This document shows positions 1-12,149 of a DNA stretch of 64,000 nt, piece by piece; the stretch's first letter is position 1, and each line of letters starts with the position of its first letter. The notes below the pieces were generated by a model that worked only from the letters and a program-made list of their open reading frames with translations, ran no database searches and had not been told where the DNA came from. The stretch spans positions 1 through 64,000 of the forward strand of contig JARUPY010000404.1 in the NCBI GenBank assembly GCA_029817715.1, written 5' to 3'. The translations under genes were made by a program, and so were the position numbers. The stretch is from Melastoma dodecandrum (taxonomy: Eukaryota > Streptophyta > Magnoliopsida > Myrtales > Melastomataceae).

Positions 1-790
1 TTATCAGTCCGATCCCAGAAGCCTCACAATGAATGTGGCGAGCATCACACACGAAATTTGATAGGACATCAAACTTAGAAAGCCATTCGACCCGCAAGCC
101 TGCTTTCTGTATATCCGCCTGTCAAATGGCCGCGTCTATCGAATTCATCTGTGGTAAAGAAACGCTAATAGGAGGATCAGAATACAATAGTGTAGCCAAC
201 TTACACAGAATAGAAAAGTTTCACGCGGATGTTCCTCTCAAAGATACCATATATTGCAGAAAGAGGCGTCTGACCTGAGCCAGGCACAATTGAAACGAGA
301 TGCTAACAACATGATAATATAATCCCATTTCGCAGTCTTCGCCCAGCCCAAACCCCATAGCAGGGATTTAGGCCATAAGTGAGAGGAGCAAAATCAGAAA
401 TGTACAAAATTCATTTAATCCTCAATCTACGTGGTATTTCTAGAAGCTTACTATCGTTACAAGGATGACAATCGGATCCCCAACTTGCACAGAGAAATAG
501 GTGAATACACTACTTGAAAATTTTTGATGCCCTCAAGTTTGATGAATTGCTTCAAGACAGGAGGACGTCCTTAAAATAAATCATCGACCAAAGCCAAACA
601 ATTGTATTCAAGCACATATAAACTACTTTATCTTCCGCAAGGATATTTAGGCTTTAAGGAAAATCCAAATGAATATATGTCACTGTAACAAAGCCTACTC
701 AACTGGTTAGGCGACATAGTCATATTTCATGAAGGGGTCAATGAACTTACCTGGCTGGTTTCATCATGCACCTGATACTTTGACAGAGAT
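1..790 (-). pseudogene. SUF4 3'-end duplicate, copy A
   Basis: This is a copy of the last two exons and the 3' flank of SUF4, whose full gene lies at 40,679-43,308. The last exon ([11 protein letters not shown]...GRMAF in the parent) lies at about 75-148 but is 74 nt rather than 72, because extra single bases break the frame. The start of exon 5 (reading ...[10 protein letters not shown]) lies at 751-790, after which homology stops and F-box flank sequence begins. Compared with copies B and C the segment has many one-base insertions and few substitutions. It has no promoter or zinc fingers and cannot encode SUF4. The copy continues left of the window. Confidence 0.85.
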
Positions 791-1076
791 TTTAGCAAGG
801 CATTCACGTATGATACTAACAGGGGTTCTTCCTATCTCTTCCATCCATTGCAAGAACAGGATTTTTTTTTAGCAAGCATTCATCGTAATCAAAGCCACAA
901 GTTCTCTTCAGTTTCTCCCAAAATCACTGTTTATGGGTCGCTTATCACAAAGGTTTGAAACAGCAGAAGAGCCTAAAGGATAAATAAAATGTAAACCCGC
1001 GTTATCGTTTCTTGAACATCACTCGCTAGTAATAAAACAATCCAGACATCCTCAGCCAGTAACACTACAAGAAACA

Positions 1077-2722
1077 TTACCCAGGGCAAGGAGCGAAATC
1101 TATTACCAATGTCTCTACATTCGGTGCACGCTCCAATACTCTCTGCAATCTGTCCCAAAAGAATACTAGTTGGCAATAATAGTCTGGTGGTCGACATTTC
1201 AGTTGCAAAGAGAAATCCCCATCCCCCTTGTAATTATGCAGAACCTGAAAGTGCACCCAACAAGAATCGATGAATATCCCTTTCAAAAGGTCATAGACTG
1301 CCAACAAATACAACATACGCACAAATGCTCCGATGCAAGGCACTGAAATGTAAGAGAGATGTGATCTTATATAACTATAGCGTTTCTTGTTCATGTCAGT
1401 GAAAATTCCCAGACAGAATAACTAATATAATTAATTCATAGGATGCGAGGCAAAGAATTAGTAAGGAGGTGAGATCATATAAACCATTTCCGGTTCATGT
1501 CCTGCAATAAAGCTTAAAAAATTCAACATAATGAGGGAGCAAAAAGAAGGTTACTGGCAGCAAGAAACAATGAGTCAAATCCGAACTCAAAAAATAATGA
1601 GCAAAGCATACGCAAACCATTGCAATAAAACAGGAAAAGGACCTAAAAGACAAGTGCAGTGGATCTCGCACCGAACCTTTAAGAGCAGTCGTTCCCAACC
1701 AGTAATTTATAATCAACACATTGCAGTTCACAGAGAATTCCCTTCATGGTGTCATAGATGTTATCCTGATTCATATCATTGAAAGTCAAACTGAAGTTCA
1801 ATTCAACTTCAACCAGGGATGAGGCTTCCTTCAAGCACAATAACTTCCCTTCTGTCCCAGCTGTCCAGAAGCCACAACGTCCACATGTAAGACGGGCAAA
1901 GATTTCCAAGCACAAGTTCTCGAGACGACGGTTCTCATCCACTGCGTCCCTCAAATAAGCATGTGGAACAAAGTACCTCACGGATAACCAACTACCTCCC
2001 TCATCGTCCTCGACAAGATCCTGATGTCTATCCATACCATAACAAGTGTCTAATATCAGGGATTCCAACTGGGGAGAGCCCTCTAGAACACCATTAATCA
2101 CTTTAATCCCGCAAATAGGAGCGGTGAACACTCAACACTTTCAGTAAATTCCAATTTATTGTCCCCAAATTAACCATTAGCAAAGGATGGAAACCTGCAT
2201 GACTACAGCCGGAGATTATCGTCAAGGATTCACACACTGCAGCCGCGCCTCTCGGCAAGACGTAGACCTCATTACAACGGAAAACATTGATGCACAAGTC
2301 TTTGAACGCTTTGGCCAACATCGAACCTAGATACCAGAGGTCAATTCTCTCTCCTTCAGGCCGACGTTGGTACCTCGATGTCAATGAGGTTGAACTTGTG
2401 GATCGCCGGGGAGGTGCACAATAGCAAGAACCTGTTCAGAGGAGGAGATTCTATCTTCACATAAGGCAAGCACCACGATCCTTAAAATCAATGGAGAAGG
2501 CCAAAGGTTTGGGTCCAGAGTGAGGACCAGCGCTTGGAGAGAACGCTTGTCATGACCACAGTCCCTTGACGTCGATGAAGGAGAACGACGTGCAATATTA
2601 CGGCATCCGGGAGTGCGCTGAAGAGGTCCTTAGACCTCTGCCGGAAGAGATCAGTGTACGGGTTGCTTTTACTACGAGAAAGGCCGACGGCGGAGGATCG
2701 CCGCCCCCGCCTCCTCCATGGT
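1077..2722 (-). pseudogene. F-box/LRR (FBD-type) gene, copy A, disrupted
   Basis: This is the A copy of the F-box gene at 31,500-33,089. The F-box (ISALPDAVILHV, then SVLSKRWSSLWTQT) is at about 2,500-2,640 and the LRR-like part (SPQLESLILDTCYGM) at about 1,990-2,080. Exon 1 is spread over three frames by small insertions. Exon 2 (about 1,080-1,345) follows a TTTCAG acceptor and is fully open here (LERAPNVETLVIDFAPCPG, then a GT donor), whereas the same exon in copy B is shifted. F-box proteins of this class are substrate adaptors of SCF ubiquitin ligases. No single frame covers the gene, so I call it a pseudogene, with assembly error as the alternative. Confidence 0.75.
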
Positions 2723-3035
2723 TGCGTTGAGTGCGGAACAAACGCCGGCCTCTTGTTATATTTTCCGTTAGTGACTATCGGGTCATTGAATTGGATGAGT
2801 GGAGGAAGGGTTATGAAGTAGCTGTCGATACTCTTCATCTGCCCCGAGCATCTTTATGACTCTTCGTCGTGTCTCTTTCATCTGACGAGACTCTTTGATC
2901 TGTCTCCTTCATCTGTCGAGTGACTGGGGTCTCAAGATAAATTGCTCGTGACGAGATTCTGAGATTTTCCTCTGTCATAAAATAACGAGACAAATTGATG
3001 ATCTTCCAATTGGGACTTGATGTTTTAGAGGTGAT

Positions 3036-3570
3036 CTAAACCGTGCTCAACGATATAACAAGAGGTAAGCCCATGTTTGCTTTGAATCTGTTTAACGGGG
3101 GATCGGGGAAGTGCATATACAGAGATAGGGCAGTGGCCATAACTCGAGAGAGACAGGCTGATCTGGCGTTGTCATTTGACTGCCCGTTCAGAAGACGGAC
3201 CTCAACAAGAGACGACACATCCGACCTCAAATATGGGGGTAGATTTCCAAACAAAAGCAACGATTCTCATAGCCGTCCTCAGCAGTACAGCAGCTGTAAT
3301 GACCATGACTGAGGAAGGGAAAACTCTGGATGACCGCAGCTCAAAGCCACATCAAGGATTGGCATCACCGCAGCTCCCTCGACGGGACATGGCATTCGTG
3401 GTCCAAAATAGAGGGAGACAACCAAGGTTTTGATTCAGGAGGACCAGTGATGTCGTCGTCTTTGAAGTCTAGGAAGGTGAACACAGGCAAGGCATCCGGA
3501 AAGGTGCTGATGAGTGTTGGCTGTCATCGCTACGGATTGTTTCCTGGTGCATCGTGTATCCCATGGTTGC
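3036..3570 (-). pseudogene. Second F-box/LRR remnant, copy A
   Basis: Minus-strand fragments resemble pieces of an F-box/FBD protein: CLEIYAPYLR-like and SSLVEVRLLNGQ-like segments near 3,180-3,260, and a decayed F-box (TFPDALPVF-like) near 3,480-3,550. The phrase APYLR...SSLVEV is shared with the neighbouring F-box gene, so this is probably an older tandem relative. Stops and frame changes lie throughout. The matching B copy is 33,454-33,930. Confidence 0.5.
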
Positions 3571-4760
3571 TGTTGTAGCTTCTTCAGCCAAGGATGGAAG
3601 GATGATAAGTTTGGGAATGCAACGCTTTAAAAATAAATATAACGAACTTTGTAGGCAATTATTTAATTTTATTGTGGAGTTCTTTATTAGTCCAAGAAAT
3701 ATATCGAAATAGAAGAAATATCAATGAGATTCATCGCTGTACAAGAGTACAGGTTCAAACATAGAAGGTTCTGCTACAACCGAAAAAGATTACACATGTG
3801 GACTGAGCATTGAAGTATTACTTCGTGAATTGTGGATGAATCACGAAAGATTATCAGTCAAACTGTAAGTTCAGAGAGCACTCAGTTTGTCCATGGAGAA
3901 TTCTCGCTCCAAGACTGGGGAGTGGCGGCGCGTTTGTTTCCCTGCAGTTCTAGCTCCATCATGCATGATCTATTGGAGTTAGTCAGAGGAGCACACTGGC
4001 AGGATTGCAGCCTGCCTCCGCCGTGGTTCAGTTAACGGTTGGGGAAGGTTTAGATCGGGGCTCGACGACGATTAAGCTGAAGTGACCTCAGTTTCACAGT
4101 TAGTCGCACAATTCAATAAGCATTGGAACCGAACAAATTCAGCACCAACAACAGTAGGGCCAAAAGCCAAGGAGACGAACAAACCTGAACATCAATAGGC
4201 GCAGACGACACGCGTTCTTTCGAATTTCCAGGTTCTAGCAAGTATTCGGACATTCCATGCCCCACCAGACGGCCGGAGTATCGAATGCGTAATAAAAAAG
4301 TATAAGAAAGATCTGTAGCTTGCTAGAGGAACTGTTGAAGGCAGGATCTAAACAAGGTGGCTTCTCCCCTGTTTCTTCGCAGTCCGGAGGTTGAAGAAAG
4401 TACAGACAGACTCATCTTTGCGCAAGAGTAAAGTTTCAAACATAGAAGGTTCTTCTAAACCCAAAAAGGGTCCAACAGTTCTGGCGTCGCAATCACGATA
4501 TAAACAACATAAGACTACCTTGGCAGCAAAAATCCATCGACACCAATACATACATATGATTCATAAACCTTGGGGCACATATGCACGCACTTAGTAAGTG
4601 TAACCCCACGGAGAAAGGCGCTCCGGATAAACTAAGTTAGTCCAACAGAGGACTCCTTTCTTTTAAAAGGATAATTCAGTATGACATTTACTGCGTTTGA
4701 ACTTTCACCCATTTCAAAACAAACCCAGCCTTCCATGATTTTTCCAACAGTGCCAGCCAA
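3570..4760. repeat. Non-coding part of the duplicated block, copy A
   Basis: I see no gene here. The stretch matches 33,930-35,110 closely with few indels, in contrast to the noisier flanking parts of copy A. A shared short sequence (caagagta...ggttcaaacatag) occurs near 3,745 and again near 4,420, so the stretch contains an internal duplication of about 40 bp. Confidence 0.6.
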
Positions 4761-5465
4761 TCACATGACGAAATAGCGAATAAAGGCAGCACTAAACGCG
4801 GCTACGGATATAACCGTACCAACAAAATATTTGAGAATATCATACCTGGCACCCTCTAATTTCGCCATCAGCTCATGTCTCGTGGCGCCTATCTCTGCTC
4901 TCAACTCGCGCTCGTTGGCTTCCAATCGTGCACTCAACTCACGCTGGTTGGCTTCAAATCGTGCACTCAACTCACGCTGGTTGGCTTCCAATCGTGCGCT
5001 CATGGCTTCCAATCGTGCGCTCAACTCACGCTCGTTGGCTTCCAATCGTGCACTTAGCACATCAGCCAACTTATCAATCTTCATTCCCATCGCATTCATC
5101 TCATATCTGAAAAAAAAAATTGAATGATTGACATTTATATTACACTAAAATGATCATATAGACAATTCAACTGTTAGATAAACATACTGCGAATCGCTTC
5201 GTATCTTTTCAATGTTGGCCCCTACTTTCTCTACTTCATGTTGTGATTTAGAAGCATAAAACTCCTGCAATCAATAAAAGATAGACATGAAGCAAATATA
5301 AATTATAGAGAATACAATAGCAAACTTAAACATACCTACCTGATCAGTTTTCTTCACGAAGTTATCAGAAGCTTTCTCGAACGTGGCATCGGCAGCTTGG
5401 CTGATAGCCAAAGAAATGACCTCTGCTTGTTTGGAAGGCATACCTTGGCCTTCCAAACTCCTTGC
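4761..5465 (-). pseudogene. DUF1640 / FMP32-like gene fragment, copy A
   Basis: Three exons with canonical borders can be read: 5,338-5,465 (SLEGQGMPSKQAEVISLAI, FVKKTDQ, GT donor), about 5,187-5,265 (EFYASKSQHEVEKVGANIEK), and 4,761 to about 5,107, ending KYFVGTVISVAAFSAAFIRYFVM then stop. Plant FMP32-like proteins of the DUF1640/CCDC90 family are mitochondrial inner-membrane proteins with a PSKQAE-type motif, a long coiled coil and one C-terminal membrane helix, and all three are visible. The mitochondrial presequence and first exons are missing, so this is a 5'-truncated copy. The coiled coil holds tandem copies of RLEANERELSA. Confidence 0.7.
4907..5066 (-). repeat. 33-bp coding minisatellite, copy A (about five units)
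   Basis: The unit containing ttggcttccaatcgtgc recurs about every 33 bp (one unit is shortened to 21 bp) and encodes the 11-residue repeat RLEANERELSA on the minus strand. Copy B (35,260-35,360) has only three units. Confidence 0.85.
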
Positions 5466-5469
5466 CTAC

Positions 5470-5917
5470 ACGACAAAACCATAACGAATCAATATAGGAT
5501 TGGTATCCATCGGAAATCAAACTCCTTATCTTACCAGAGTCATTGTGTCTATGAGGAACGTGTGCTTTCCGGTAGCGTGAGAAATAATGCCTAAAGCCCT
5601 ACCAAGACAACAAAAGCTTACTTGTTTCTCTGCACATCAATTGCCAAAAAAACAACCGATGGATACTCTCTAGAGTTTCCCTCACTAAATCAAATTCTTA
5701 AAACTATTCACCAAGTATCAAGTAAAGAACAAGCAAAAGTACCTATCCCCTTACTCCCCATATTCCTCTGCCTCAAAATCCATTTCTTTTCCTTAACTCA
5801 AGCGATTCAATTCCCTTGAGACCAACATAAAGCCGAAAACCCTAAACAATCGGACTGCTTGTTGATCTCGATGCATAGATCCCAACAGGAACCCAAAATA
5901 CTAAACAATCGAATCAA
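5470..5917. repeat. Duplicated non-coding spacer, copy A
   Basis: This matches 35,940-36,425 closely. No gene is seen. Near 5,538-5,561 it holds the sequence agtcattgtgtctatgagga, which recurs inside the MetE/RPL21 fusion downstream. Confidence 0.5.
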
Positions 5918-7240
5918 ATGCCATTTTCACACCATACCTGTTTGTTGCTCCTCGACTCCGATGGCGCGCTTGGTGACGTTCGAGACGCTGCCGGTGCGGC
6001 CGTGGTAGAACTTGTGGGGCATGAGCCCGATGTTGATGGTGAACTTGTGGGCCAGAGTCCATTTGTGTCTATTGAGGAACTGCTTCACCAAAGTGCTCAA
6101 GCATGTCGTTCCTCATGCAACTAATAAAACACGTTGCAATTTCCACAGTGAGAAGATTAACCTTGGGCCACAGCAACTACTAAAACCCCCCGACCAACCG
6201 GTTGCCGATACAGAATGCCGAATTTGTTTAAGCTAACCTCAGGCTCTCCGTGGGACCAAGACATCGATGTCAACGCTCCTCTTGTAGCCTTGACAGACCT
6301 TGTTGATTTCCTCCTTGAATAGCATTGACATAACTCATTCTCAGAGATCCTGAAAATGGGGCACCACAATTGGAGTGAGCGAAATCACAAGTTTGCTGCA
6401 AATGTGATTTGAGTCGGAGGCGAGTAGTAAAACTTCAGTGGACATAAGTCCACTGAACTTCTTGGCCTTGAATTCACAGTCGAACTCTTCTGAGCTGCCA
6501 CGGTTTGAGGGAAGGATCCAATTGTTGTGGTTGGCAGAATGGGAAGGTTAAGCCCTCTTTCGCTGGGCAACGAGTGCGGTCATGTTTGTCGCGCGGCGAT
6601 GATCAGAGCGCCTTCAAAGCAGAAGCCATAGAAAAAAACAGGAATTCATCACGCCCGTATTCCTGAACTTTCCACCCGTTTCAAAACAAAACCTCGCTGT
6701 TGAACTTACGGTCTTCTGAACGCACTCGTTAGTAACCCATAGGGGAACTCTTTCGTGATGCTAATGCAGAGTCAGTAAGCAAGAGAAAAAATGCCTGAAA
6801 TCATAAAAATCAATTTAGGCATGAACAATTTTTAATCACAAAAGATTTGTGCAGGCTGGTAACCAAGATATAATCGCATTTTTATCAACTACGACATTTA
6901 GAGCTTGGATTGGACATTATAATTAACGATAGTAAGCACCACAGAACTACTACTACCAGCATCACGCCATCAGCTTTCCCTATTAAAAATGAGTTCAGTT
7001 TACTACACCAAGAATAAAGGGAGTAAGTGGTACCTTTCGTCTTTCTGTCCCTGCCAAAGCCTGCGACAATGCATTCACTTCAATGACCTATTGAGCGGCA
7101 AAAAGGCGATCCATGATTTAAGTTCCTGATCCAACGTAGTCTCATTGACAAGATCCACTGCTGTGTGCATGAGGGACGCAGGAAGTAGAAACCACTAGTT
7201 TGTCTGCAACAACAAACACACAAGTATAAACAGTCTAATC
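5918..7240 (-). pseudogene. MetE / ribosomal protein L21 fusion fragment, copy A
   Basis: This is the disrupted counterpart of 36,429-37,630. Recognisable pieces are RPL21 ([22 protein letters not shown]) near 5,930-6,020, and cobalamin-independent methionine synthase ([18 protein letters not shown]) near 6,500-6,560. Numerous single-base insertions compared with copy B break every exon. The piece is not functional as read. Confidence 0.75.
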
Positions 7241-7259
7241 TCATCGACTAGTTGGCCGC

Positions 7260-7900
7260 ATTCATTTTACCCGGGTAATGCCTCCGCTAGTAGTTTGACG
7301 ATACTTCCAGTCTCTTCATCTCGGAAACACACCCGAGGGAAATCCAGGAACACCCTCTTCATCTCGTTAAACGCCTTCGACCAAGATGCAAGCAAACAGC
7401 AACGCATTGAACGCACAACCCTAACACACTCCCTATCGCCACCCATGTCGTCCACCCCCCGCTTATACCATCTCCGATTATCCCACCCACAGCATCATTG
7501 ATCATATTAGCCTGTGCCGTAGAGCACGATCGCGGTGGAGACGAACCTCTCATTCCGCAACTCGGGCCGCGAGGTCACCAGCTCCGTCAATGTAACTCCC
7601 ACTGATCGAGCTGAAGTCATTGGCCCTTGAGAGTTTGGTGACAGCGACGGAGAAGGCGATGCGGTCGAGGTGATAATTTCTTGTCAGCGACGCAGCGCGG
7701 CATATGTCGAGGATTTCTGCCGGGTTTGGATCTCGGACTTGAGGAGGGAGAGACGGAGCGGGGCCATCTGTGAGGAATTGAGGATGGCGTTTGGGCGAGT
7801 CGTAGGAAAGTATCGCTGCCGCGGAGGATGAGGATGAACAGTGGCGGCGGATCGAGGGCGGGATGCGAACGGAGCGGCAACAATGGCTTTTGCTAGGTTT
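7260..7900 (-). pseudogene. PPR-protein 5' fragment, copy A
   Basis: This is homologous to 37,710-38,258, which reads as one open frame of about 180 codons. Here the same sequence is split over several frames by insertions, but FNEMKRVFLDFPRV and QANMINDA remain readable. The rest of a PPR gene is absent in both copies. Confidence 0.7.
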
Positions 7901-8109
7901 GGCCGGATCCGCGAAGTTGAACGAGGGGAAAGGGTATAGGGACTGATCGCTTGAGGGAAGGCGTAGGGAATGGTGGTTGGACTCTGAACTTTAAATGATT
8001 GGATCATGGGAAATGGGTAGTAAGGGGGGAGAAAGGGACGGTGAGATTGAATGTCCAAAAGGAAAAGGGGGATTAAAAGGGGAGGAGAGCCGTGTAGAGG
8101 AATCGGGGG

Positions 8110-8153
8110 TCTGATCTGGAGTCAGACGCGCTAACCATTGGCGGCACGGATCC
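8110..8153 (-). pseudogene. Partial tRNA-Trp(CCA), copy A
   Basis: The minus strand reads as the 5' two thirds of plant tRNA-Trp: acceptor strand GGATCCGTG, D arm, and an anticodon arm GTCTGACTCCAGATC holding CCA. The variable loop, T arm and 3' acceptor strand are missing. Two extra bases in the D arm distinguish it from copy B at 38,492-38,534. Confidence 0.7.
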
Positions 8154-8399
8154 TTAGGGTGTTATAGTTTAATGAGCGATATCAGTTTTTATGTGTCCAG
8201 TCTGTGATATGCTCCAATTTATTTATCCATGAACATGCGACCACGCCTTTTCTACCTTCTGGTGATAACTATTTAAAATAACAATGTTATGCCGAAGGGT
8301 GGTATAAGTATTATCATACCTGCAGGGTGAATTTTATTTTCAAAGTTATTTTTGATTGAGCGAACCTACTTTATCTGTCATAATATCTTGATGGGTCAG

Positions 8400-11300
8400 T
8401 TTATCTGCAAAACAGACGTGTCTTGTTGGTGCTGGCCCGTGATGGCAAGCTCACAGCTCTGGAAGCTGTTACTGTAGTTTCTTGATTTGCCGCCACCGGG
8501 CAACCAGGTCAATGAACCTGGACTTACATTAAGCAGTGAACGCTGTATCTGCATCTGATCCATAGTCTGCTCTTTGCGCTTCAAAGGCTTGTCCAGGCCA
8601 GCAGTAAGGGCTTTTGACCAACAGCTTAATTATTGATTGTTCCCTGTAAAGTAATCCACACTGGAATATCTTTTGGTATGTCTGGTTTCTTGGAGAAAAT
8701 GGCCAATTATGCTGCATCTGAACATAGCTTTGGAGTCTGGCAACTCCACCTGGTACTGCTGTAATAATGCAGAGATGCAGAACAAATGGTTGCTGCAGCC
8801 AGTTCCCGTAATCCAACTTTAGCTGGTGCATTGACTCGTCTCCAAAGGTGTGCTTTCATTTGGGATCTGGGAATAACAGATTCTTAATATGGTTTTCTAT
8901 CATGTATTCTGTCCAGTAAAGAGCAGAACCCATAACCACAACTTGTATTCTCCACTAAATTTTTAGGCACTTGTGAGCAATGAAGGAAGGGCTTTAAATA
9001 TAAAACAAGGATGTTTCCGGCACTTGGCTAAGTTTGGCGAATTGATTTGGCTAATTGACATGATGTATGCGAATGCTCAATCTTGAATCACCCTTGGCAT
9101 GTCCCCGAAATTTTTGTTTTTTTTTTTTTCCAACCAGCACATTACATATTGCTTTAGATCATTCCCCAAAATGCTCTCTCAATACTATGGTTATATATGT
9201 CAAGCCGATTTTGACTGGTAGTTTGTCATATGAACGTTCTCCTAAAAAGTAGTTTCTTTAGATAAGCATCTTTATTCTTTGATTCTAGGTTCGGATAATT
9301 GCAGCTCAAGCTCACACAACCCATGGCCATCAGAACTGGGAGAGCCATTTAGGCTTCAGATCTATGAATTCCTTCATGCCCTAACTAGCTCAAGGTGGTA
9401 TGCTGTCTCAATTCTCTGAGATGCATCTTAAGCAATGGAGAAGATCAAGAGGCAAGTGGCACAGGCCTTGGAGTTTCAAATTATCCCAATGTTGAAGGTT
9501 CTCGATGAAATGTTACATGGCAACAAGATGAATTGATAAAGTAAGAAGAGGTTCAGTATACTTTTCTCATTGTAACGGTTTTTGCATGTTTGGTTGACTG
9601 GAATGCTTGTGAAATTTCTGGGACATTCCGCTACCCACGAATAATGCAAAGAAGGAAAGGTCCCGACGAGGAAATTGAAGAAGCTGTATGAAACCCATGA
9701 AAGATTTGTTATAACTTGTTTCACATATTCTGTTTTGTTTCCAAGAGGCAAAATACCTGCCCCCTACCTCTCGATCCAATAAGGTGTATACTAACGAGAT
9801 GTGTTGTTTGTGGTCCTTGTCCAAATTCCATCTGAATGTCCAATTTACTTTTGGCATTTCCATAAATAACAGTGCTAGAACAACTTTAATGACAAGTATC
9901 GAACGAAGCGCAATATAAGTGCTTCAAACCGGTTTGAGTGACGTTGCCGCAAGTGGCAACTGGAATTTCTGATCTTATTTATGAATCTAAAGAAGCTCCA
10001 CGCAGCTGAGTGCGGACAACACTTGATGACGACCTTGTAAATGGGCCAAATGGACAGCAAATCTTGGCGATGATGGGTTGTGGAGGAAAAAATGCGCCAG
10101 CAATGAACAGGGTATTTTTTCACATCATTGAGTTATTTTAGTAGCTAATCCTTTCTTTTTTGGCATGTTAATCTACTTATACATGACACACTCAATCTAT
10201 TTGAAACATAAGCCTGTCTGCGTTGTATCTATATCAGTTCCTGTGGTCTTTATGTGTCAGGTTAATGAATATTCTTGTCCGGGCTGGGAGGCGCCGATGT
10301 TCATGATGTCGAGGAAGAGCACAATGTTGTCAAGGCCATCCTGGAAGTTACGAAGATATGTTGGGGGAAGACATTTTTGGAAACGGCAGAAAAGGTTGAT
10401 GTATAGAGATTAATATACCAGTAACAGAAGGGCTTAGCAATGAGTGTCTATAACACAATGGCTAACAAATTTTTTATTGTGTACAGGAGGATGATGGCAG
10501 ATCGTCGGGCAACTCTTCCTCCGATTCAACTGGATCGGTTGAAACATCAAAATCGCGTCACCTATTTTTGGCGGAATGAACTAACCTTCATTATTTAGGT
10601 TCAAAGCCATCATATGGTACTTCACTGGATAGATTTGGAGCCAGCCGATTTAGCACCCCATCTACAACCGTGAGCCCGTCGATTCTTCCTCTAATTGACA
10701 CTGCGCGGTATCCAATACTTCTACACCGTCTTATAAGATACTATCCTTAGCGCTAGCGAGTGTATCCAACTCTCCTCTGAGCCATGTAAAATACCACACA
10801 ATGTCTCCATCTATGCTCTAGACTTCTTGCATCTGTATAACTTTTTATTTTCTTTCAGATAAGATGAAAGAGCCCCCCATCATATGAATCTTCTGTCCAT
10901 GCATACGATTTGAGTCTGTTTTGAAAAATCCCTTAGCCAGGAACAGAGCATTGATTACCCAAGAAGAGAACAGAAGTTCTTCTGGGAACCTTCATTTGGG
11001 GAACATGCTTTATATGACCTTTCTCACTGTGCAAGGTGGAGATACGAACGAGGATAAGCCGTACATCGACTACACTTCATGGTTAAATGTAAGGTATGTT
11101 GAATCTTGGGGGAAATCACTTCCTCTTTGGGATCTTTTGTATACTGCATTGTGATATATCTGCTTGTGTACAGGCGAATGAAGAGAATAGAACTAGCACC
11201 TTAATTCTTTTCATTTCCACCTTATTTGACCCTGTGATGTCTCATTTGGAGCAGGATGATATCAGCGTTGTGAAAAGCAAATCTTTAACTTAACAACAAC

Positions 11301-11570
11301 TTGCAAGTTAAATTTGACAGACGGGAGAAGAGGTAGAAAATCGAGTATGAAGTCGATCATACTGGATGGTTCTATGATATAAGATCACATCTCAACCTCT
11401 TCCAACGAATAGAACTAAGACATAACATTGCGTGTTGCAATCGCTACACCTATCAATCTCCTCTTGTCTGAATTTCCACATCTTTTTTTTCCTTTTTTGC
11501 AGGTAAAGCAAAAAGCGCCCTGGAAGGGACACTGTAGCAAAATGGCAGGATGCTATATGTGCCTGTGCTC
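8400..11570 (+). pseudogene. TASH3 (TPLATE-complex SH3 subunit) C-terminal pseudogene, copy A
   Basis: A series of exon-like pieces separated by intron-like DNA matches the C-terminal half of the endocytic adaptor subunit TASH3. In order: SSRNPTLAGALTRLQRCAF (about 8,800), SQFSEMHLSNGEDQ (about 9,410), VLDEM...DELIK with a GT donor (about 9,490-9,540), EELKKLYE-like (about 9,670), KHNIS...SDV (about 9,910-9,970), DDDLVN and APAMNR (about 10,020-10,110), GSVETSKS (about 10,540), KNPLA...SSGNLHLG (about 10,920-11,010) and a degraded SH3 tail KMAG (about 11,540). Indels and stops break nearly every exon. In plants TASH3 is a single essential gene; retained introns show that this copy arose from genomic DNA. 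The family assignment rests on remembered sequence. Confidence 0.7.
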
Positions 11571-11574
11571 TATT

Positions 11575-12120
11575 GTCAGCTCAATCTTGAAAAACGAGTC
11601 TCCACTAAGAGAACATTTCTTTTGGAAGAAAATATCCCAGTCTGAACACAACCCTTAGTTTACAGTCAGGAACCTAAAAGTGATCAGAGACGCTTGAGTT
11701 TGTGTTATTCGGGCTGCCTGACTTGCCTGTGAGCTGAAAGATTGAAAATGCATGTCTGTCTGGTAAACGAGAAAGAAAATATGTGGGGGAGCTTGTATTC
11801 TTCTATACAAAATGAACAATGTCATTTGCACTGCTTCTGTATCCACGGGGGTTCACATTGGTAGACAGGAAGGATACCGGAACTAAATTACACGTATGTG
11901 ATTTGTAAGCGTTAGTTGAATCATTATACTTACGAATCAAAGGAATCCTCGGTATCGCATCAACTTCTCCAACATGATACCCCACGGCTTCTATCCAGCC
12001 ACCTCCACTGGGCTTCAGCAACCTTCTCGCTGGCTCCTTAACTCCGCTGGCCACCCACGACCAAGGCTCACCTCTTTCCCTCGATTGGGTTGAGCTTCAC
12101 CCCGAGCTCCATGGACATGG
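11575..12120. other. No recognised gene between TASH3 and kelch fragments
   Basis: There is one open minus-strand stretch (11,803-12,054; includes EPARRLLKPSGGGWIEAVGY) that I do not recognise. It has no visible splice context and no counterpart in copies B or C. It may be a captured exon or chance. Confidence 0.3.
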
Positions 12121-12149
12121 CCATCTTACGACCTGATATCCCCATATGC

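Noticed and set aside
4831..5127. Plus-strand frame of 98 codons across the minisatellite
   Set aside because: It is a shadow of the DUF1640 coiled-coil exon; a 33-bp repeat keeps several frames open.
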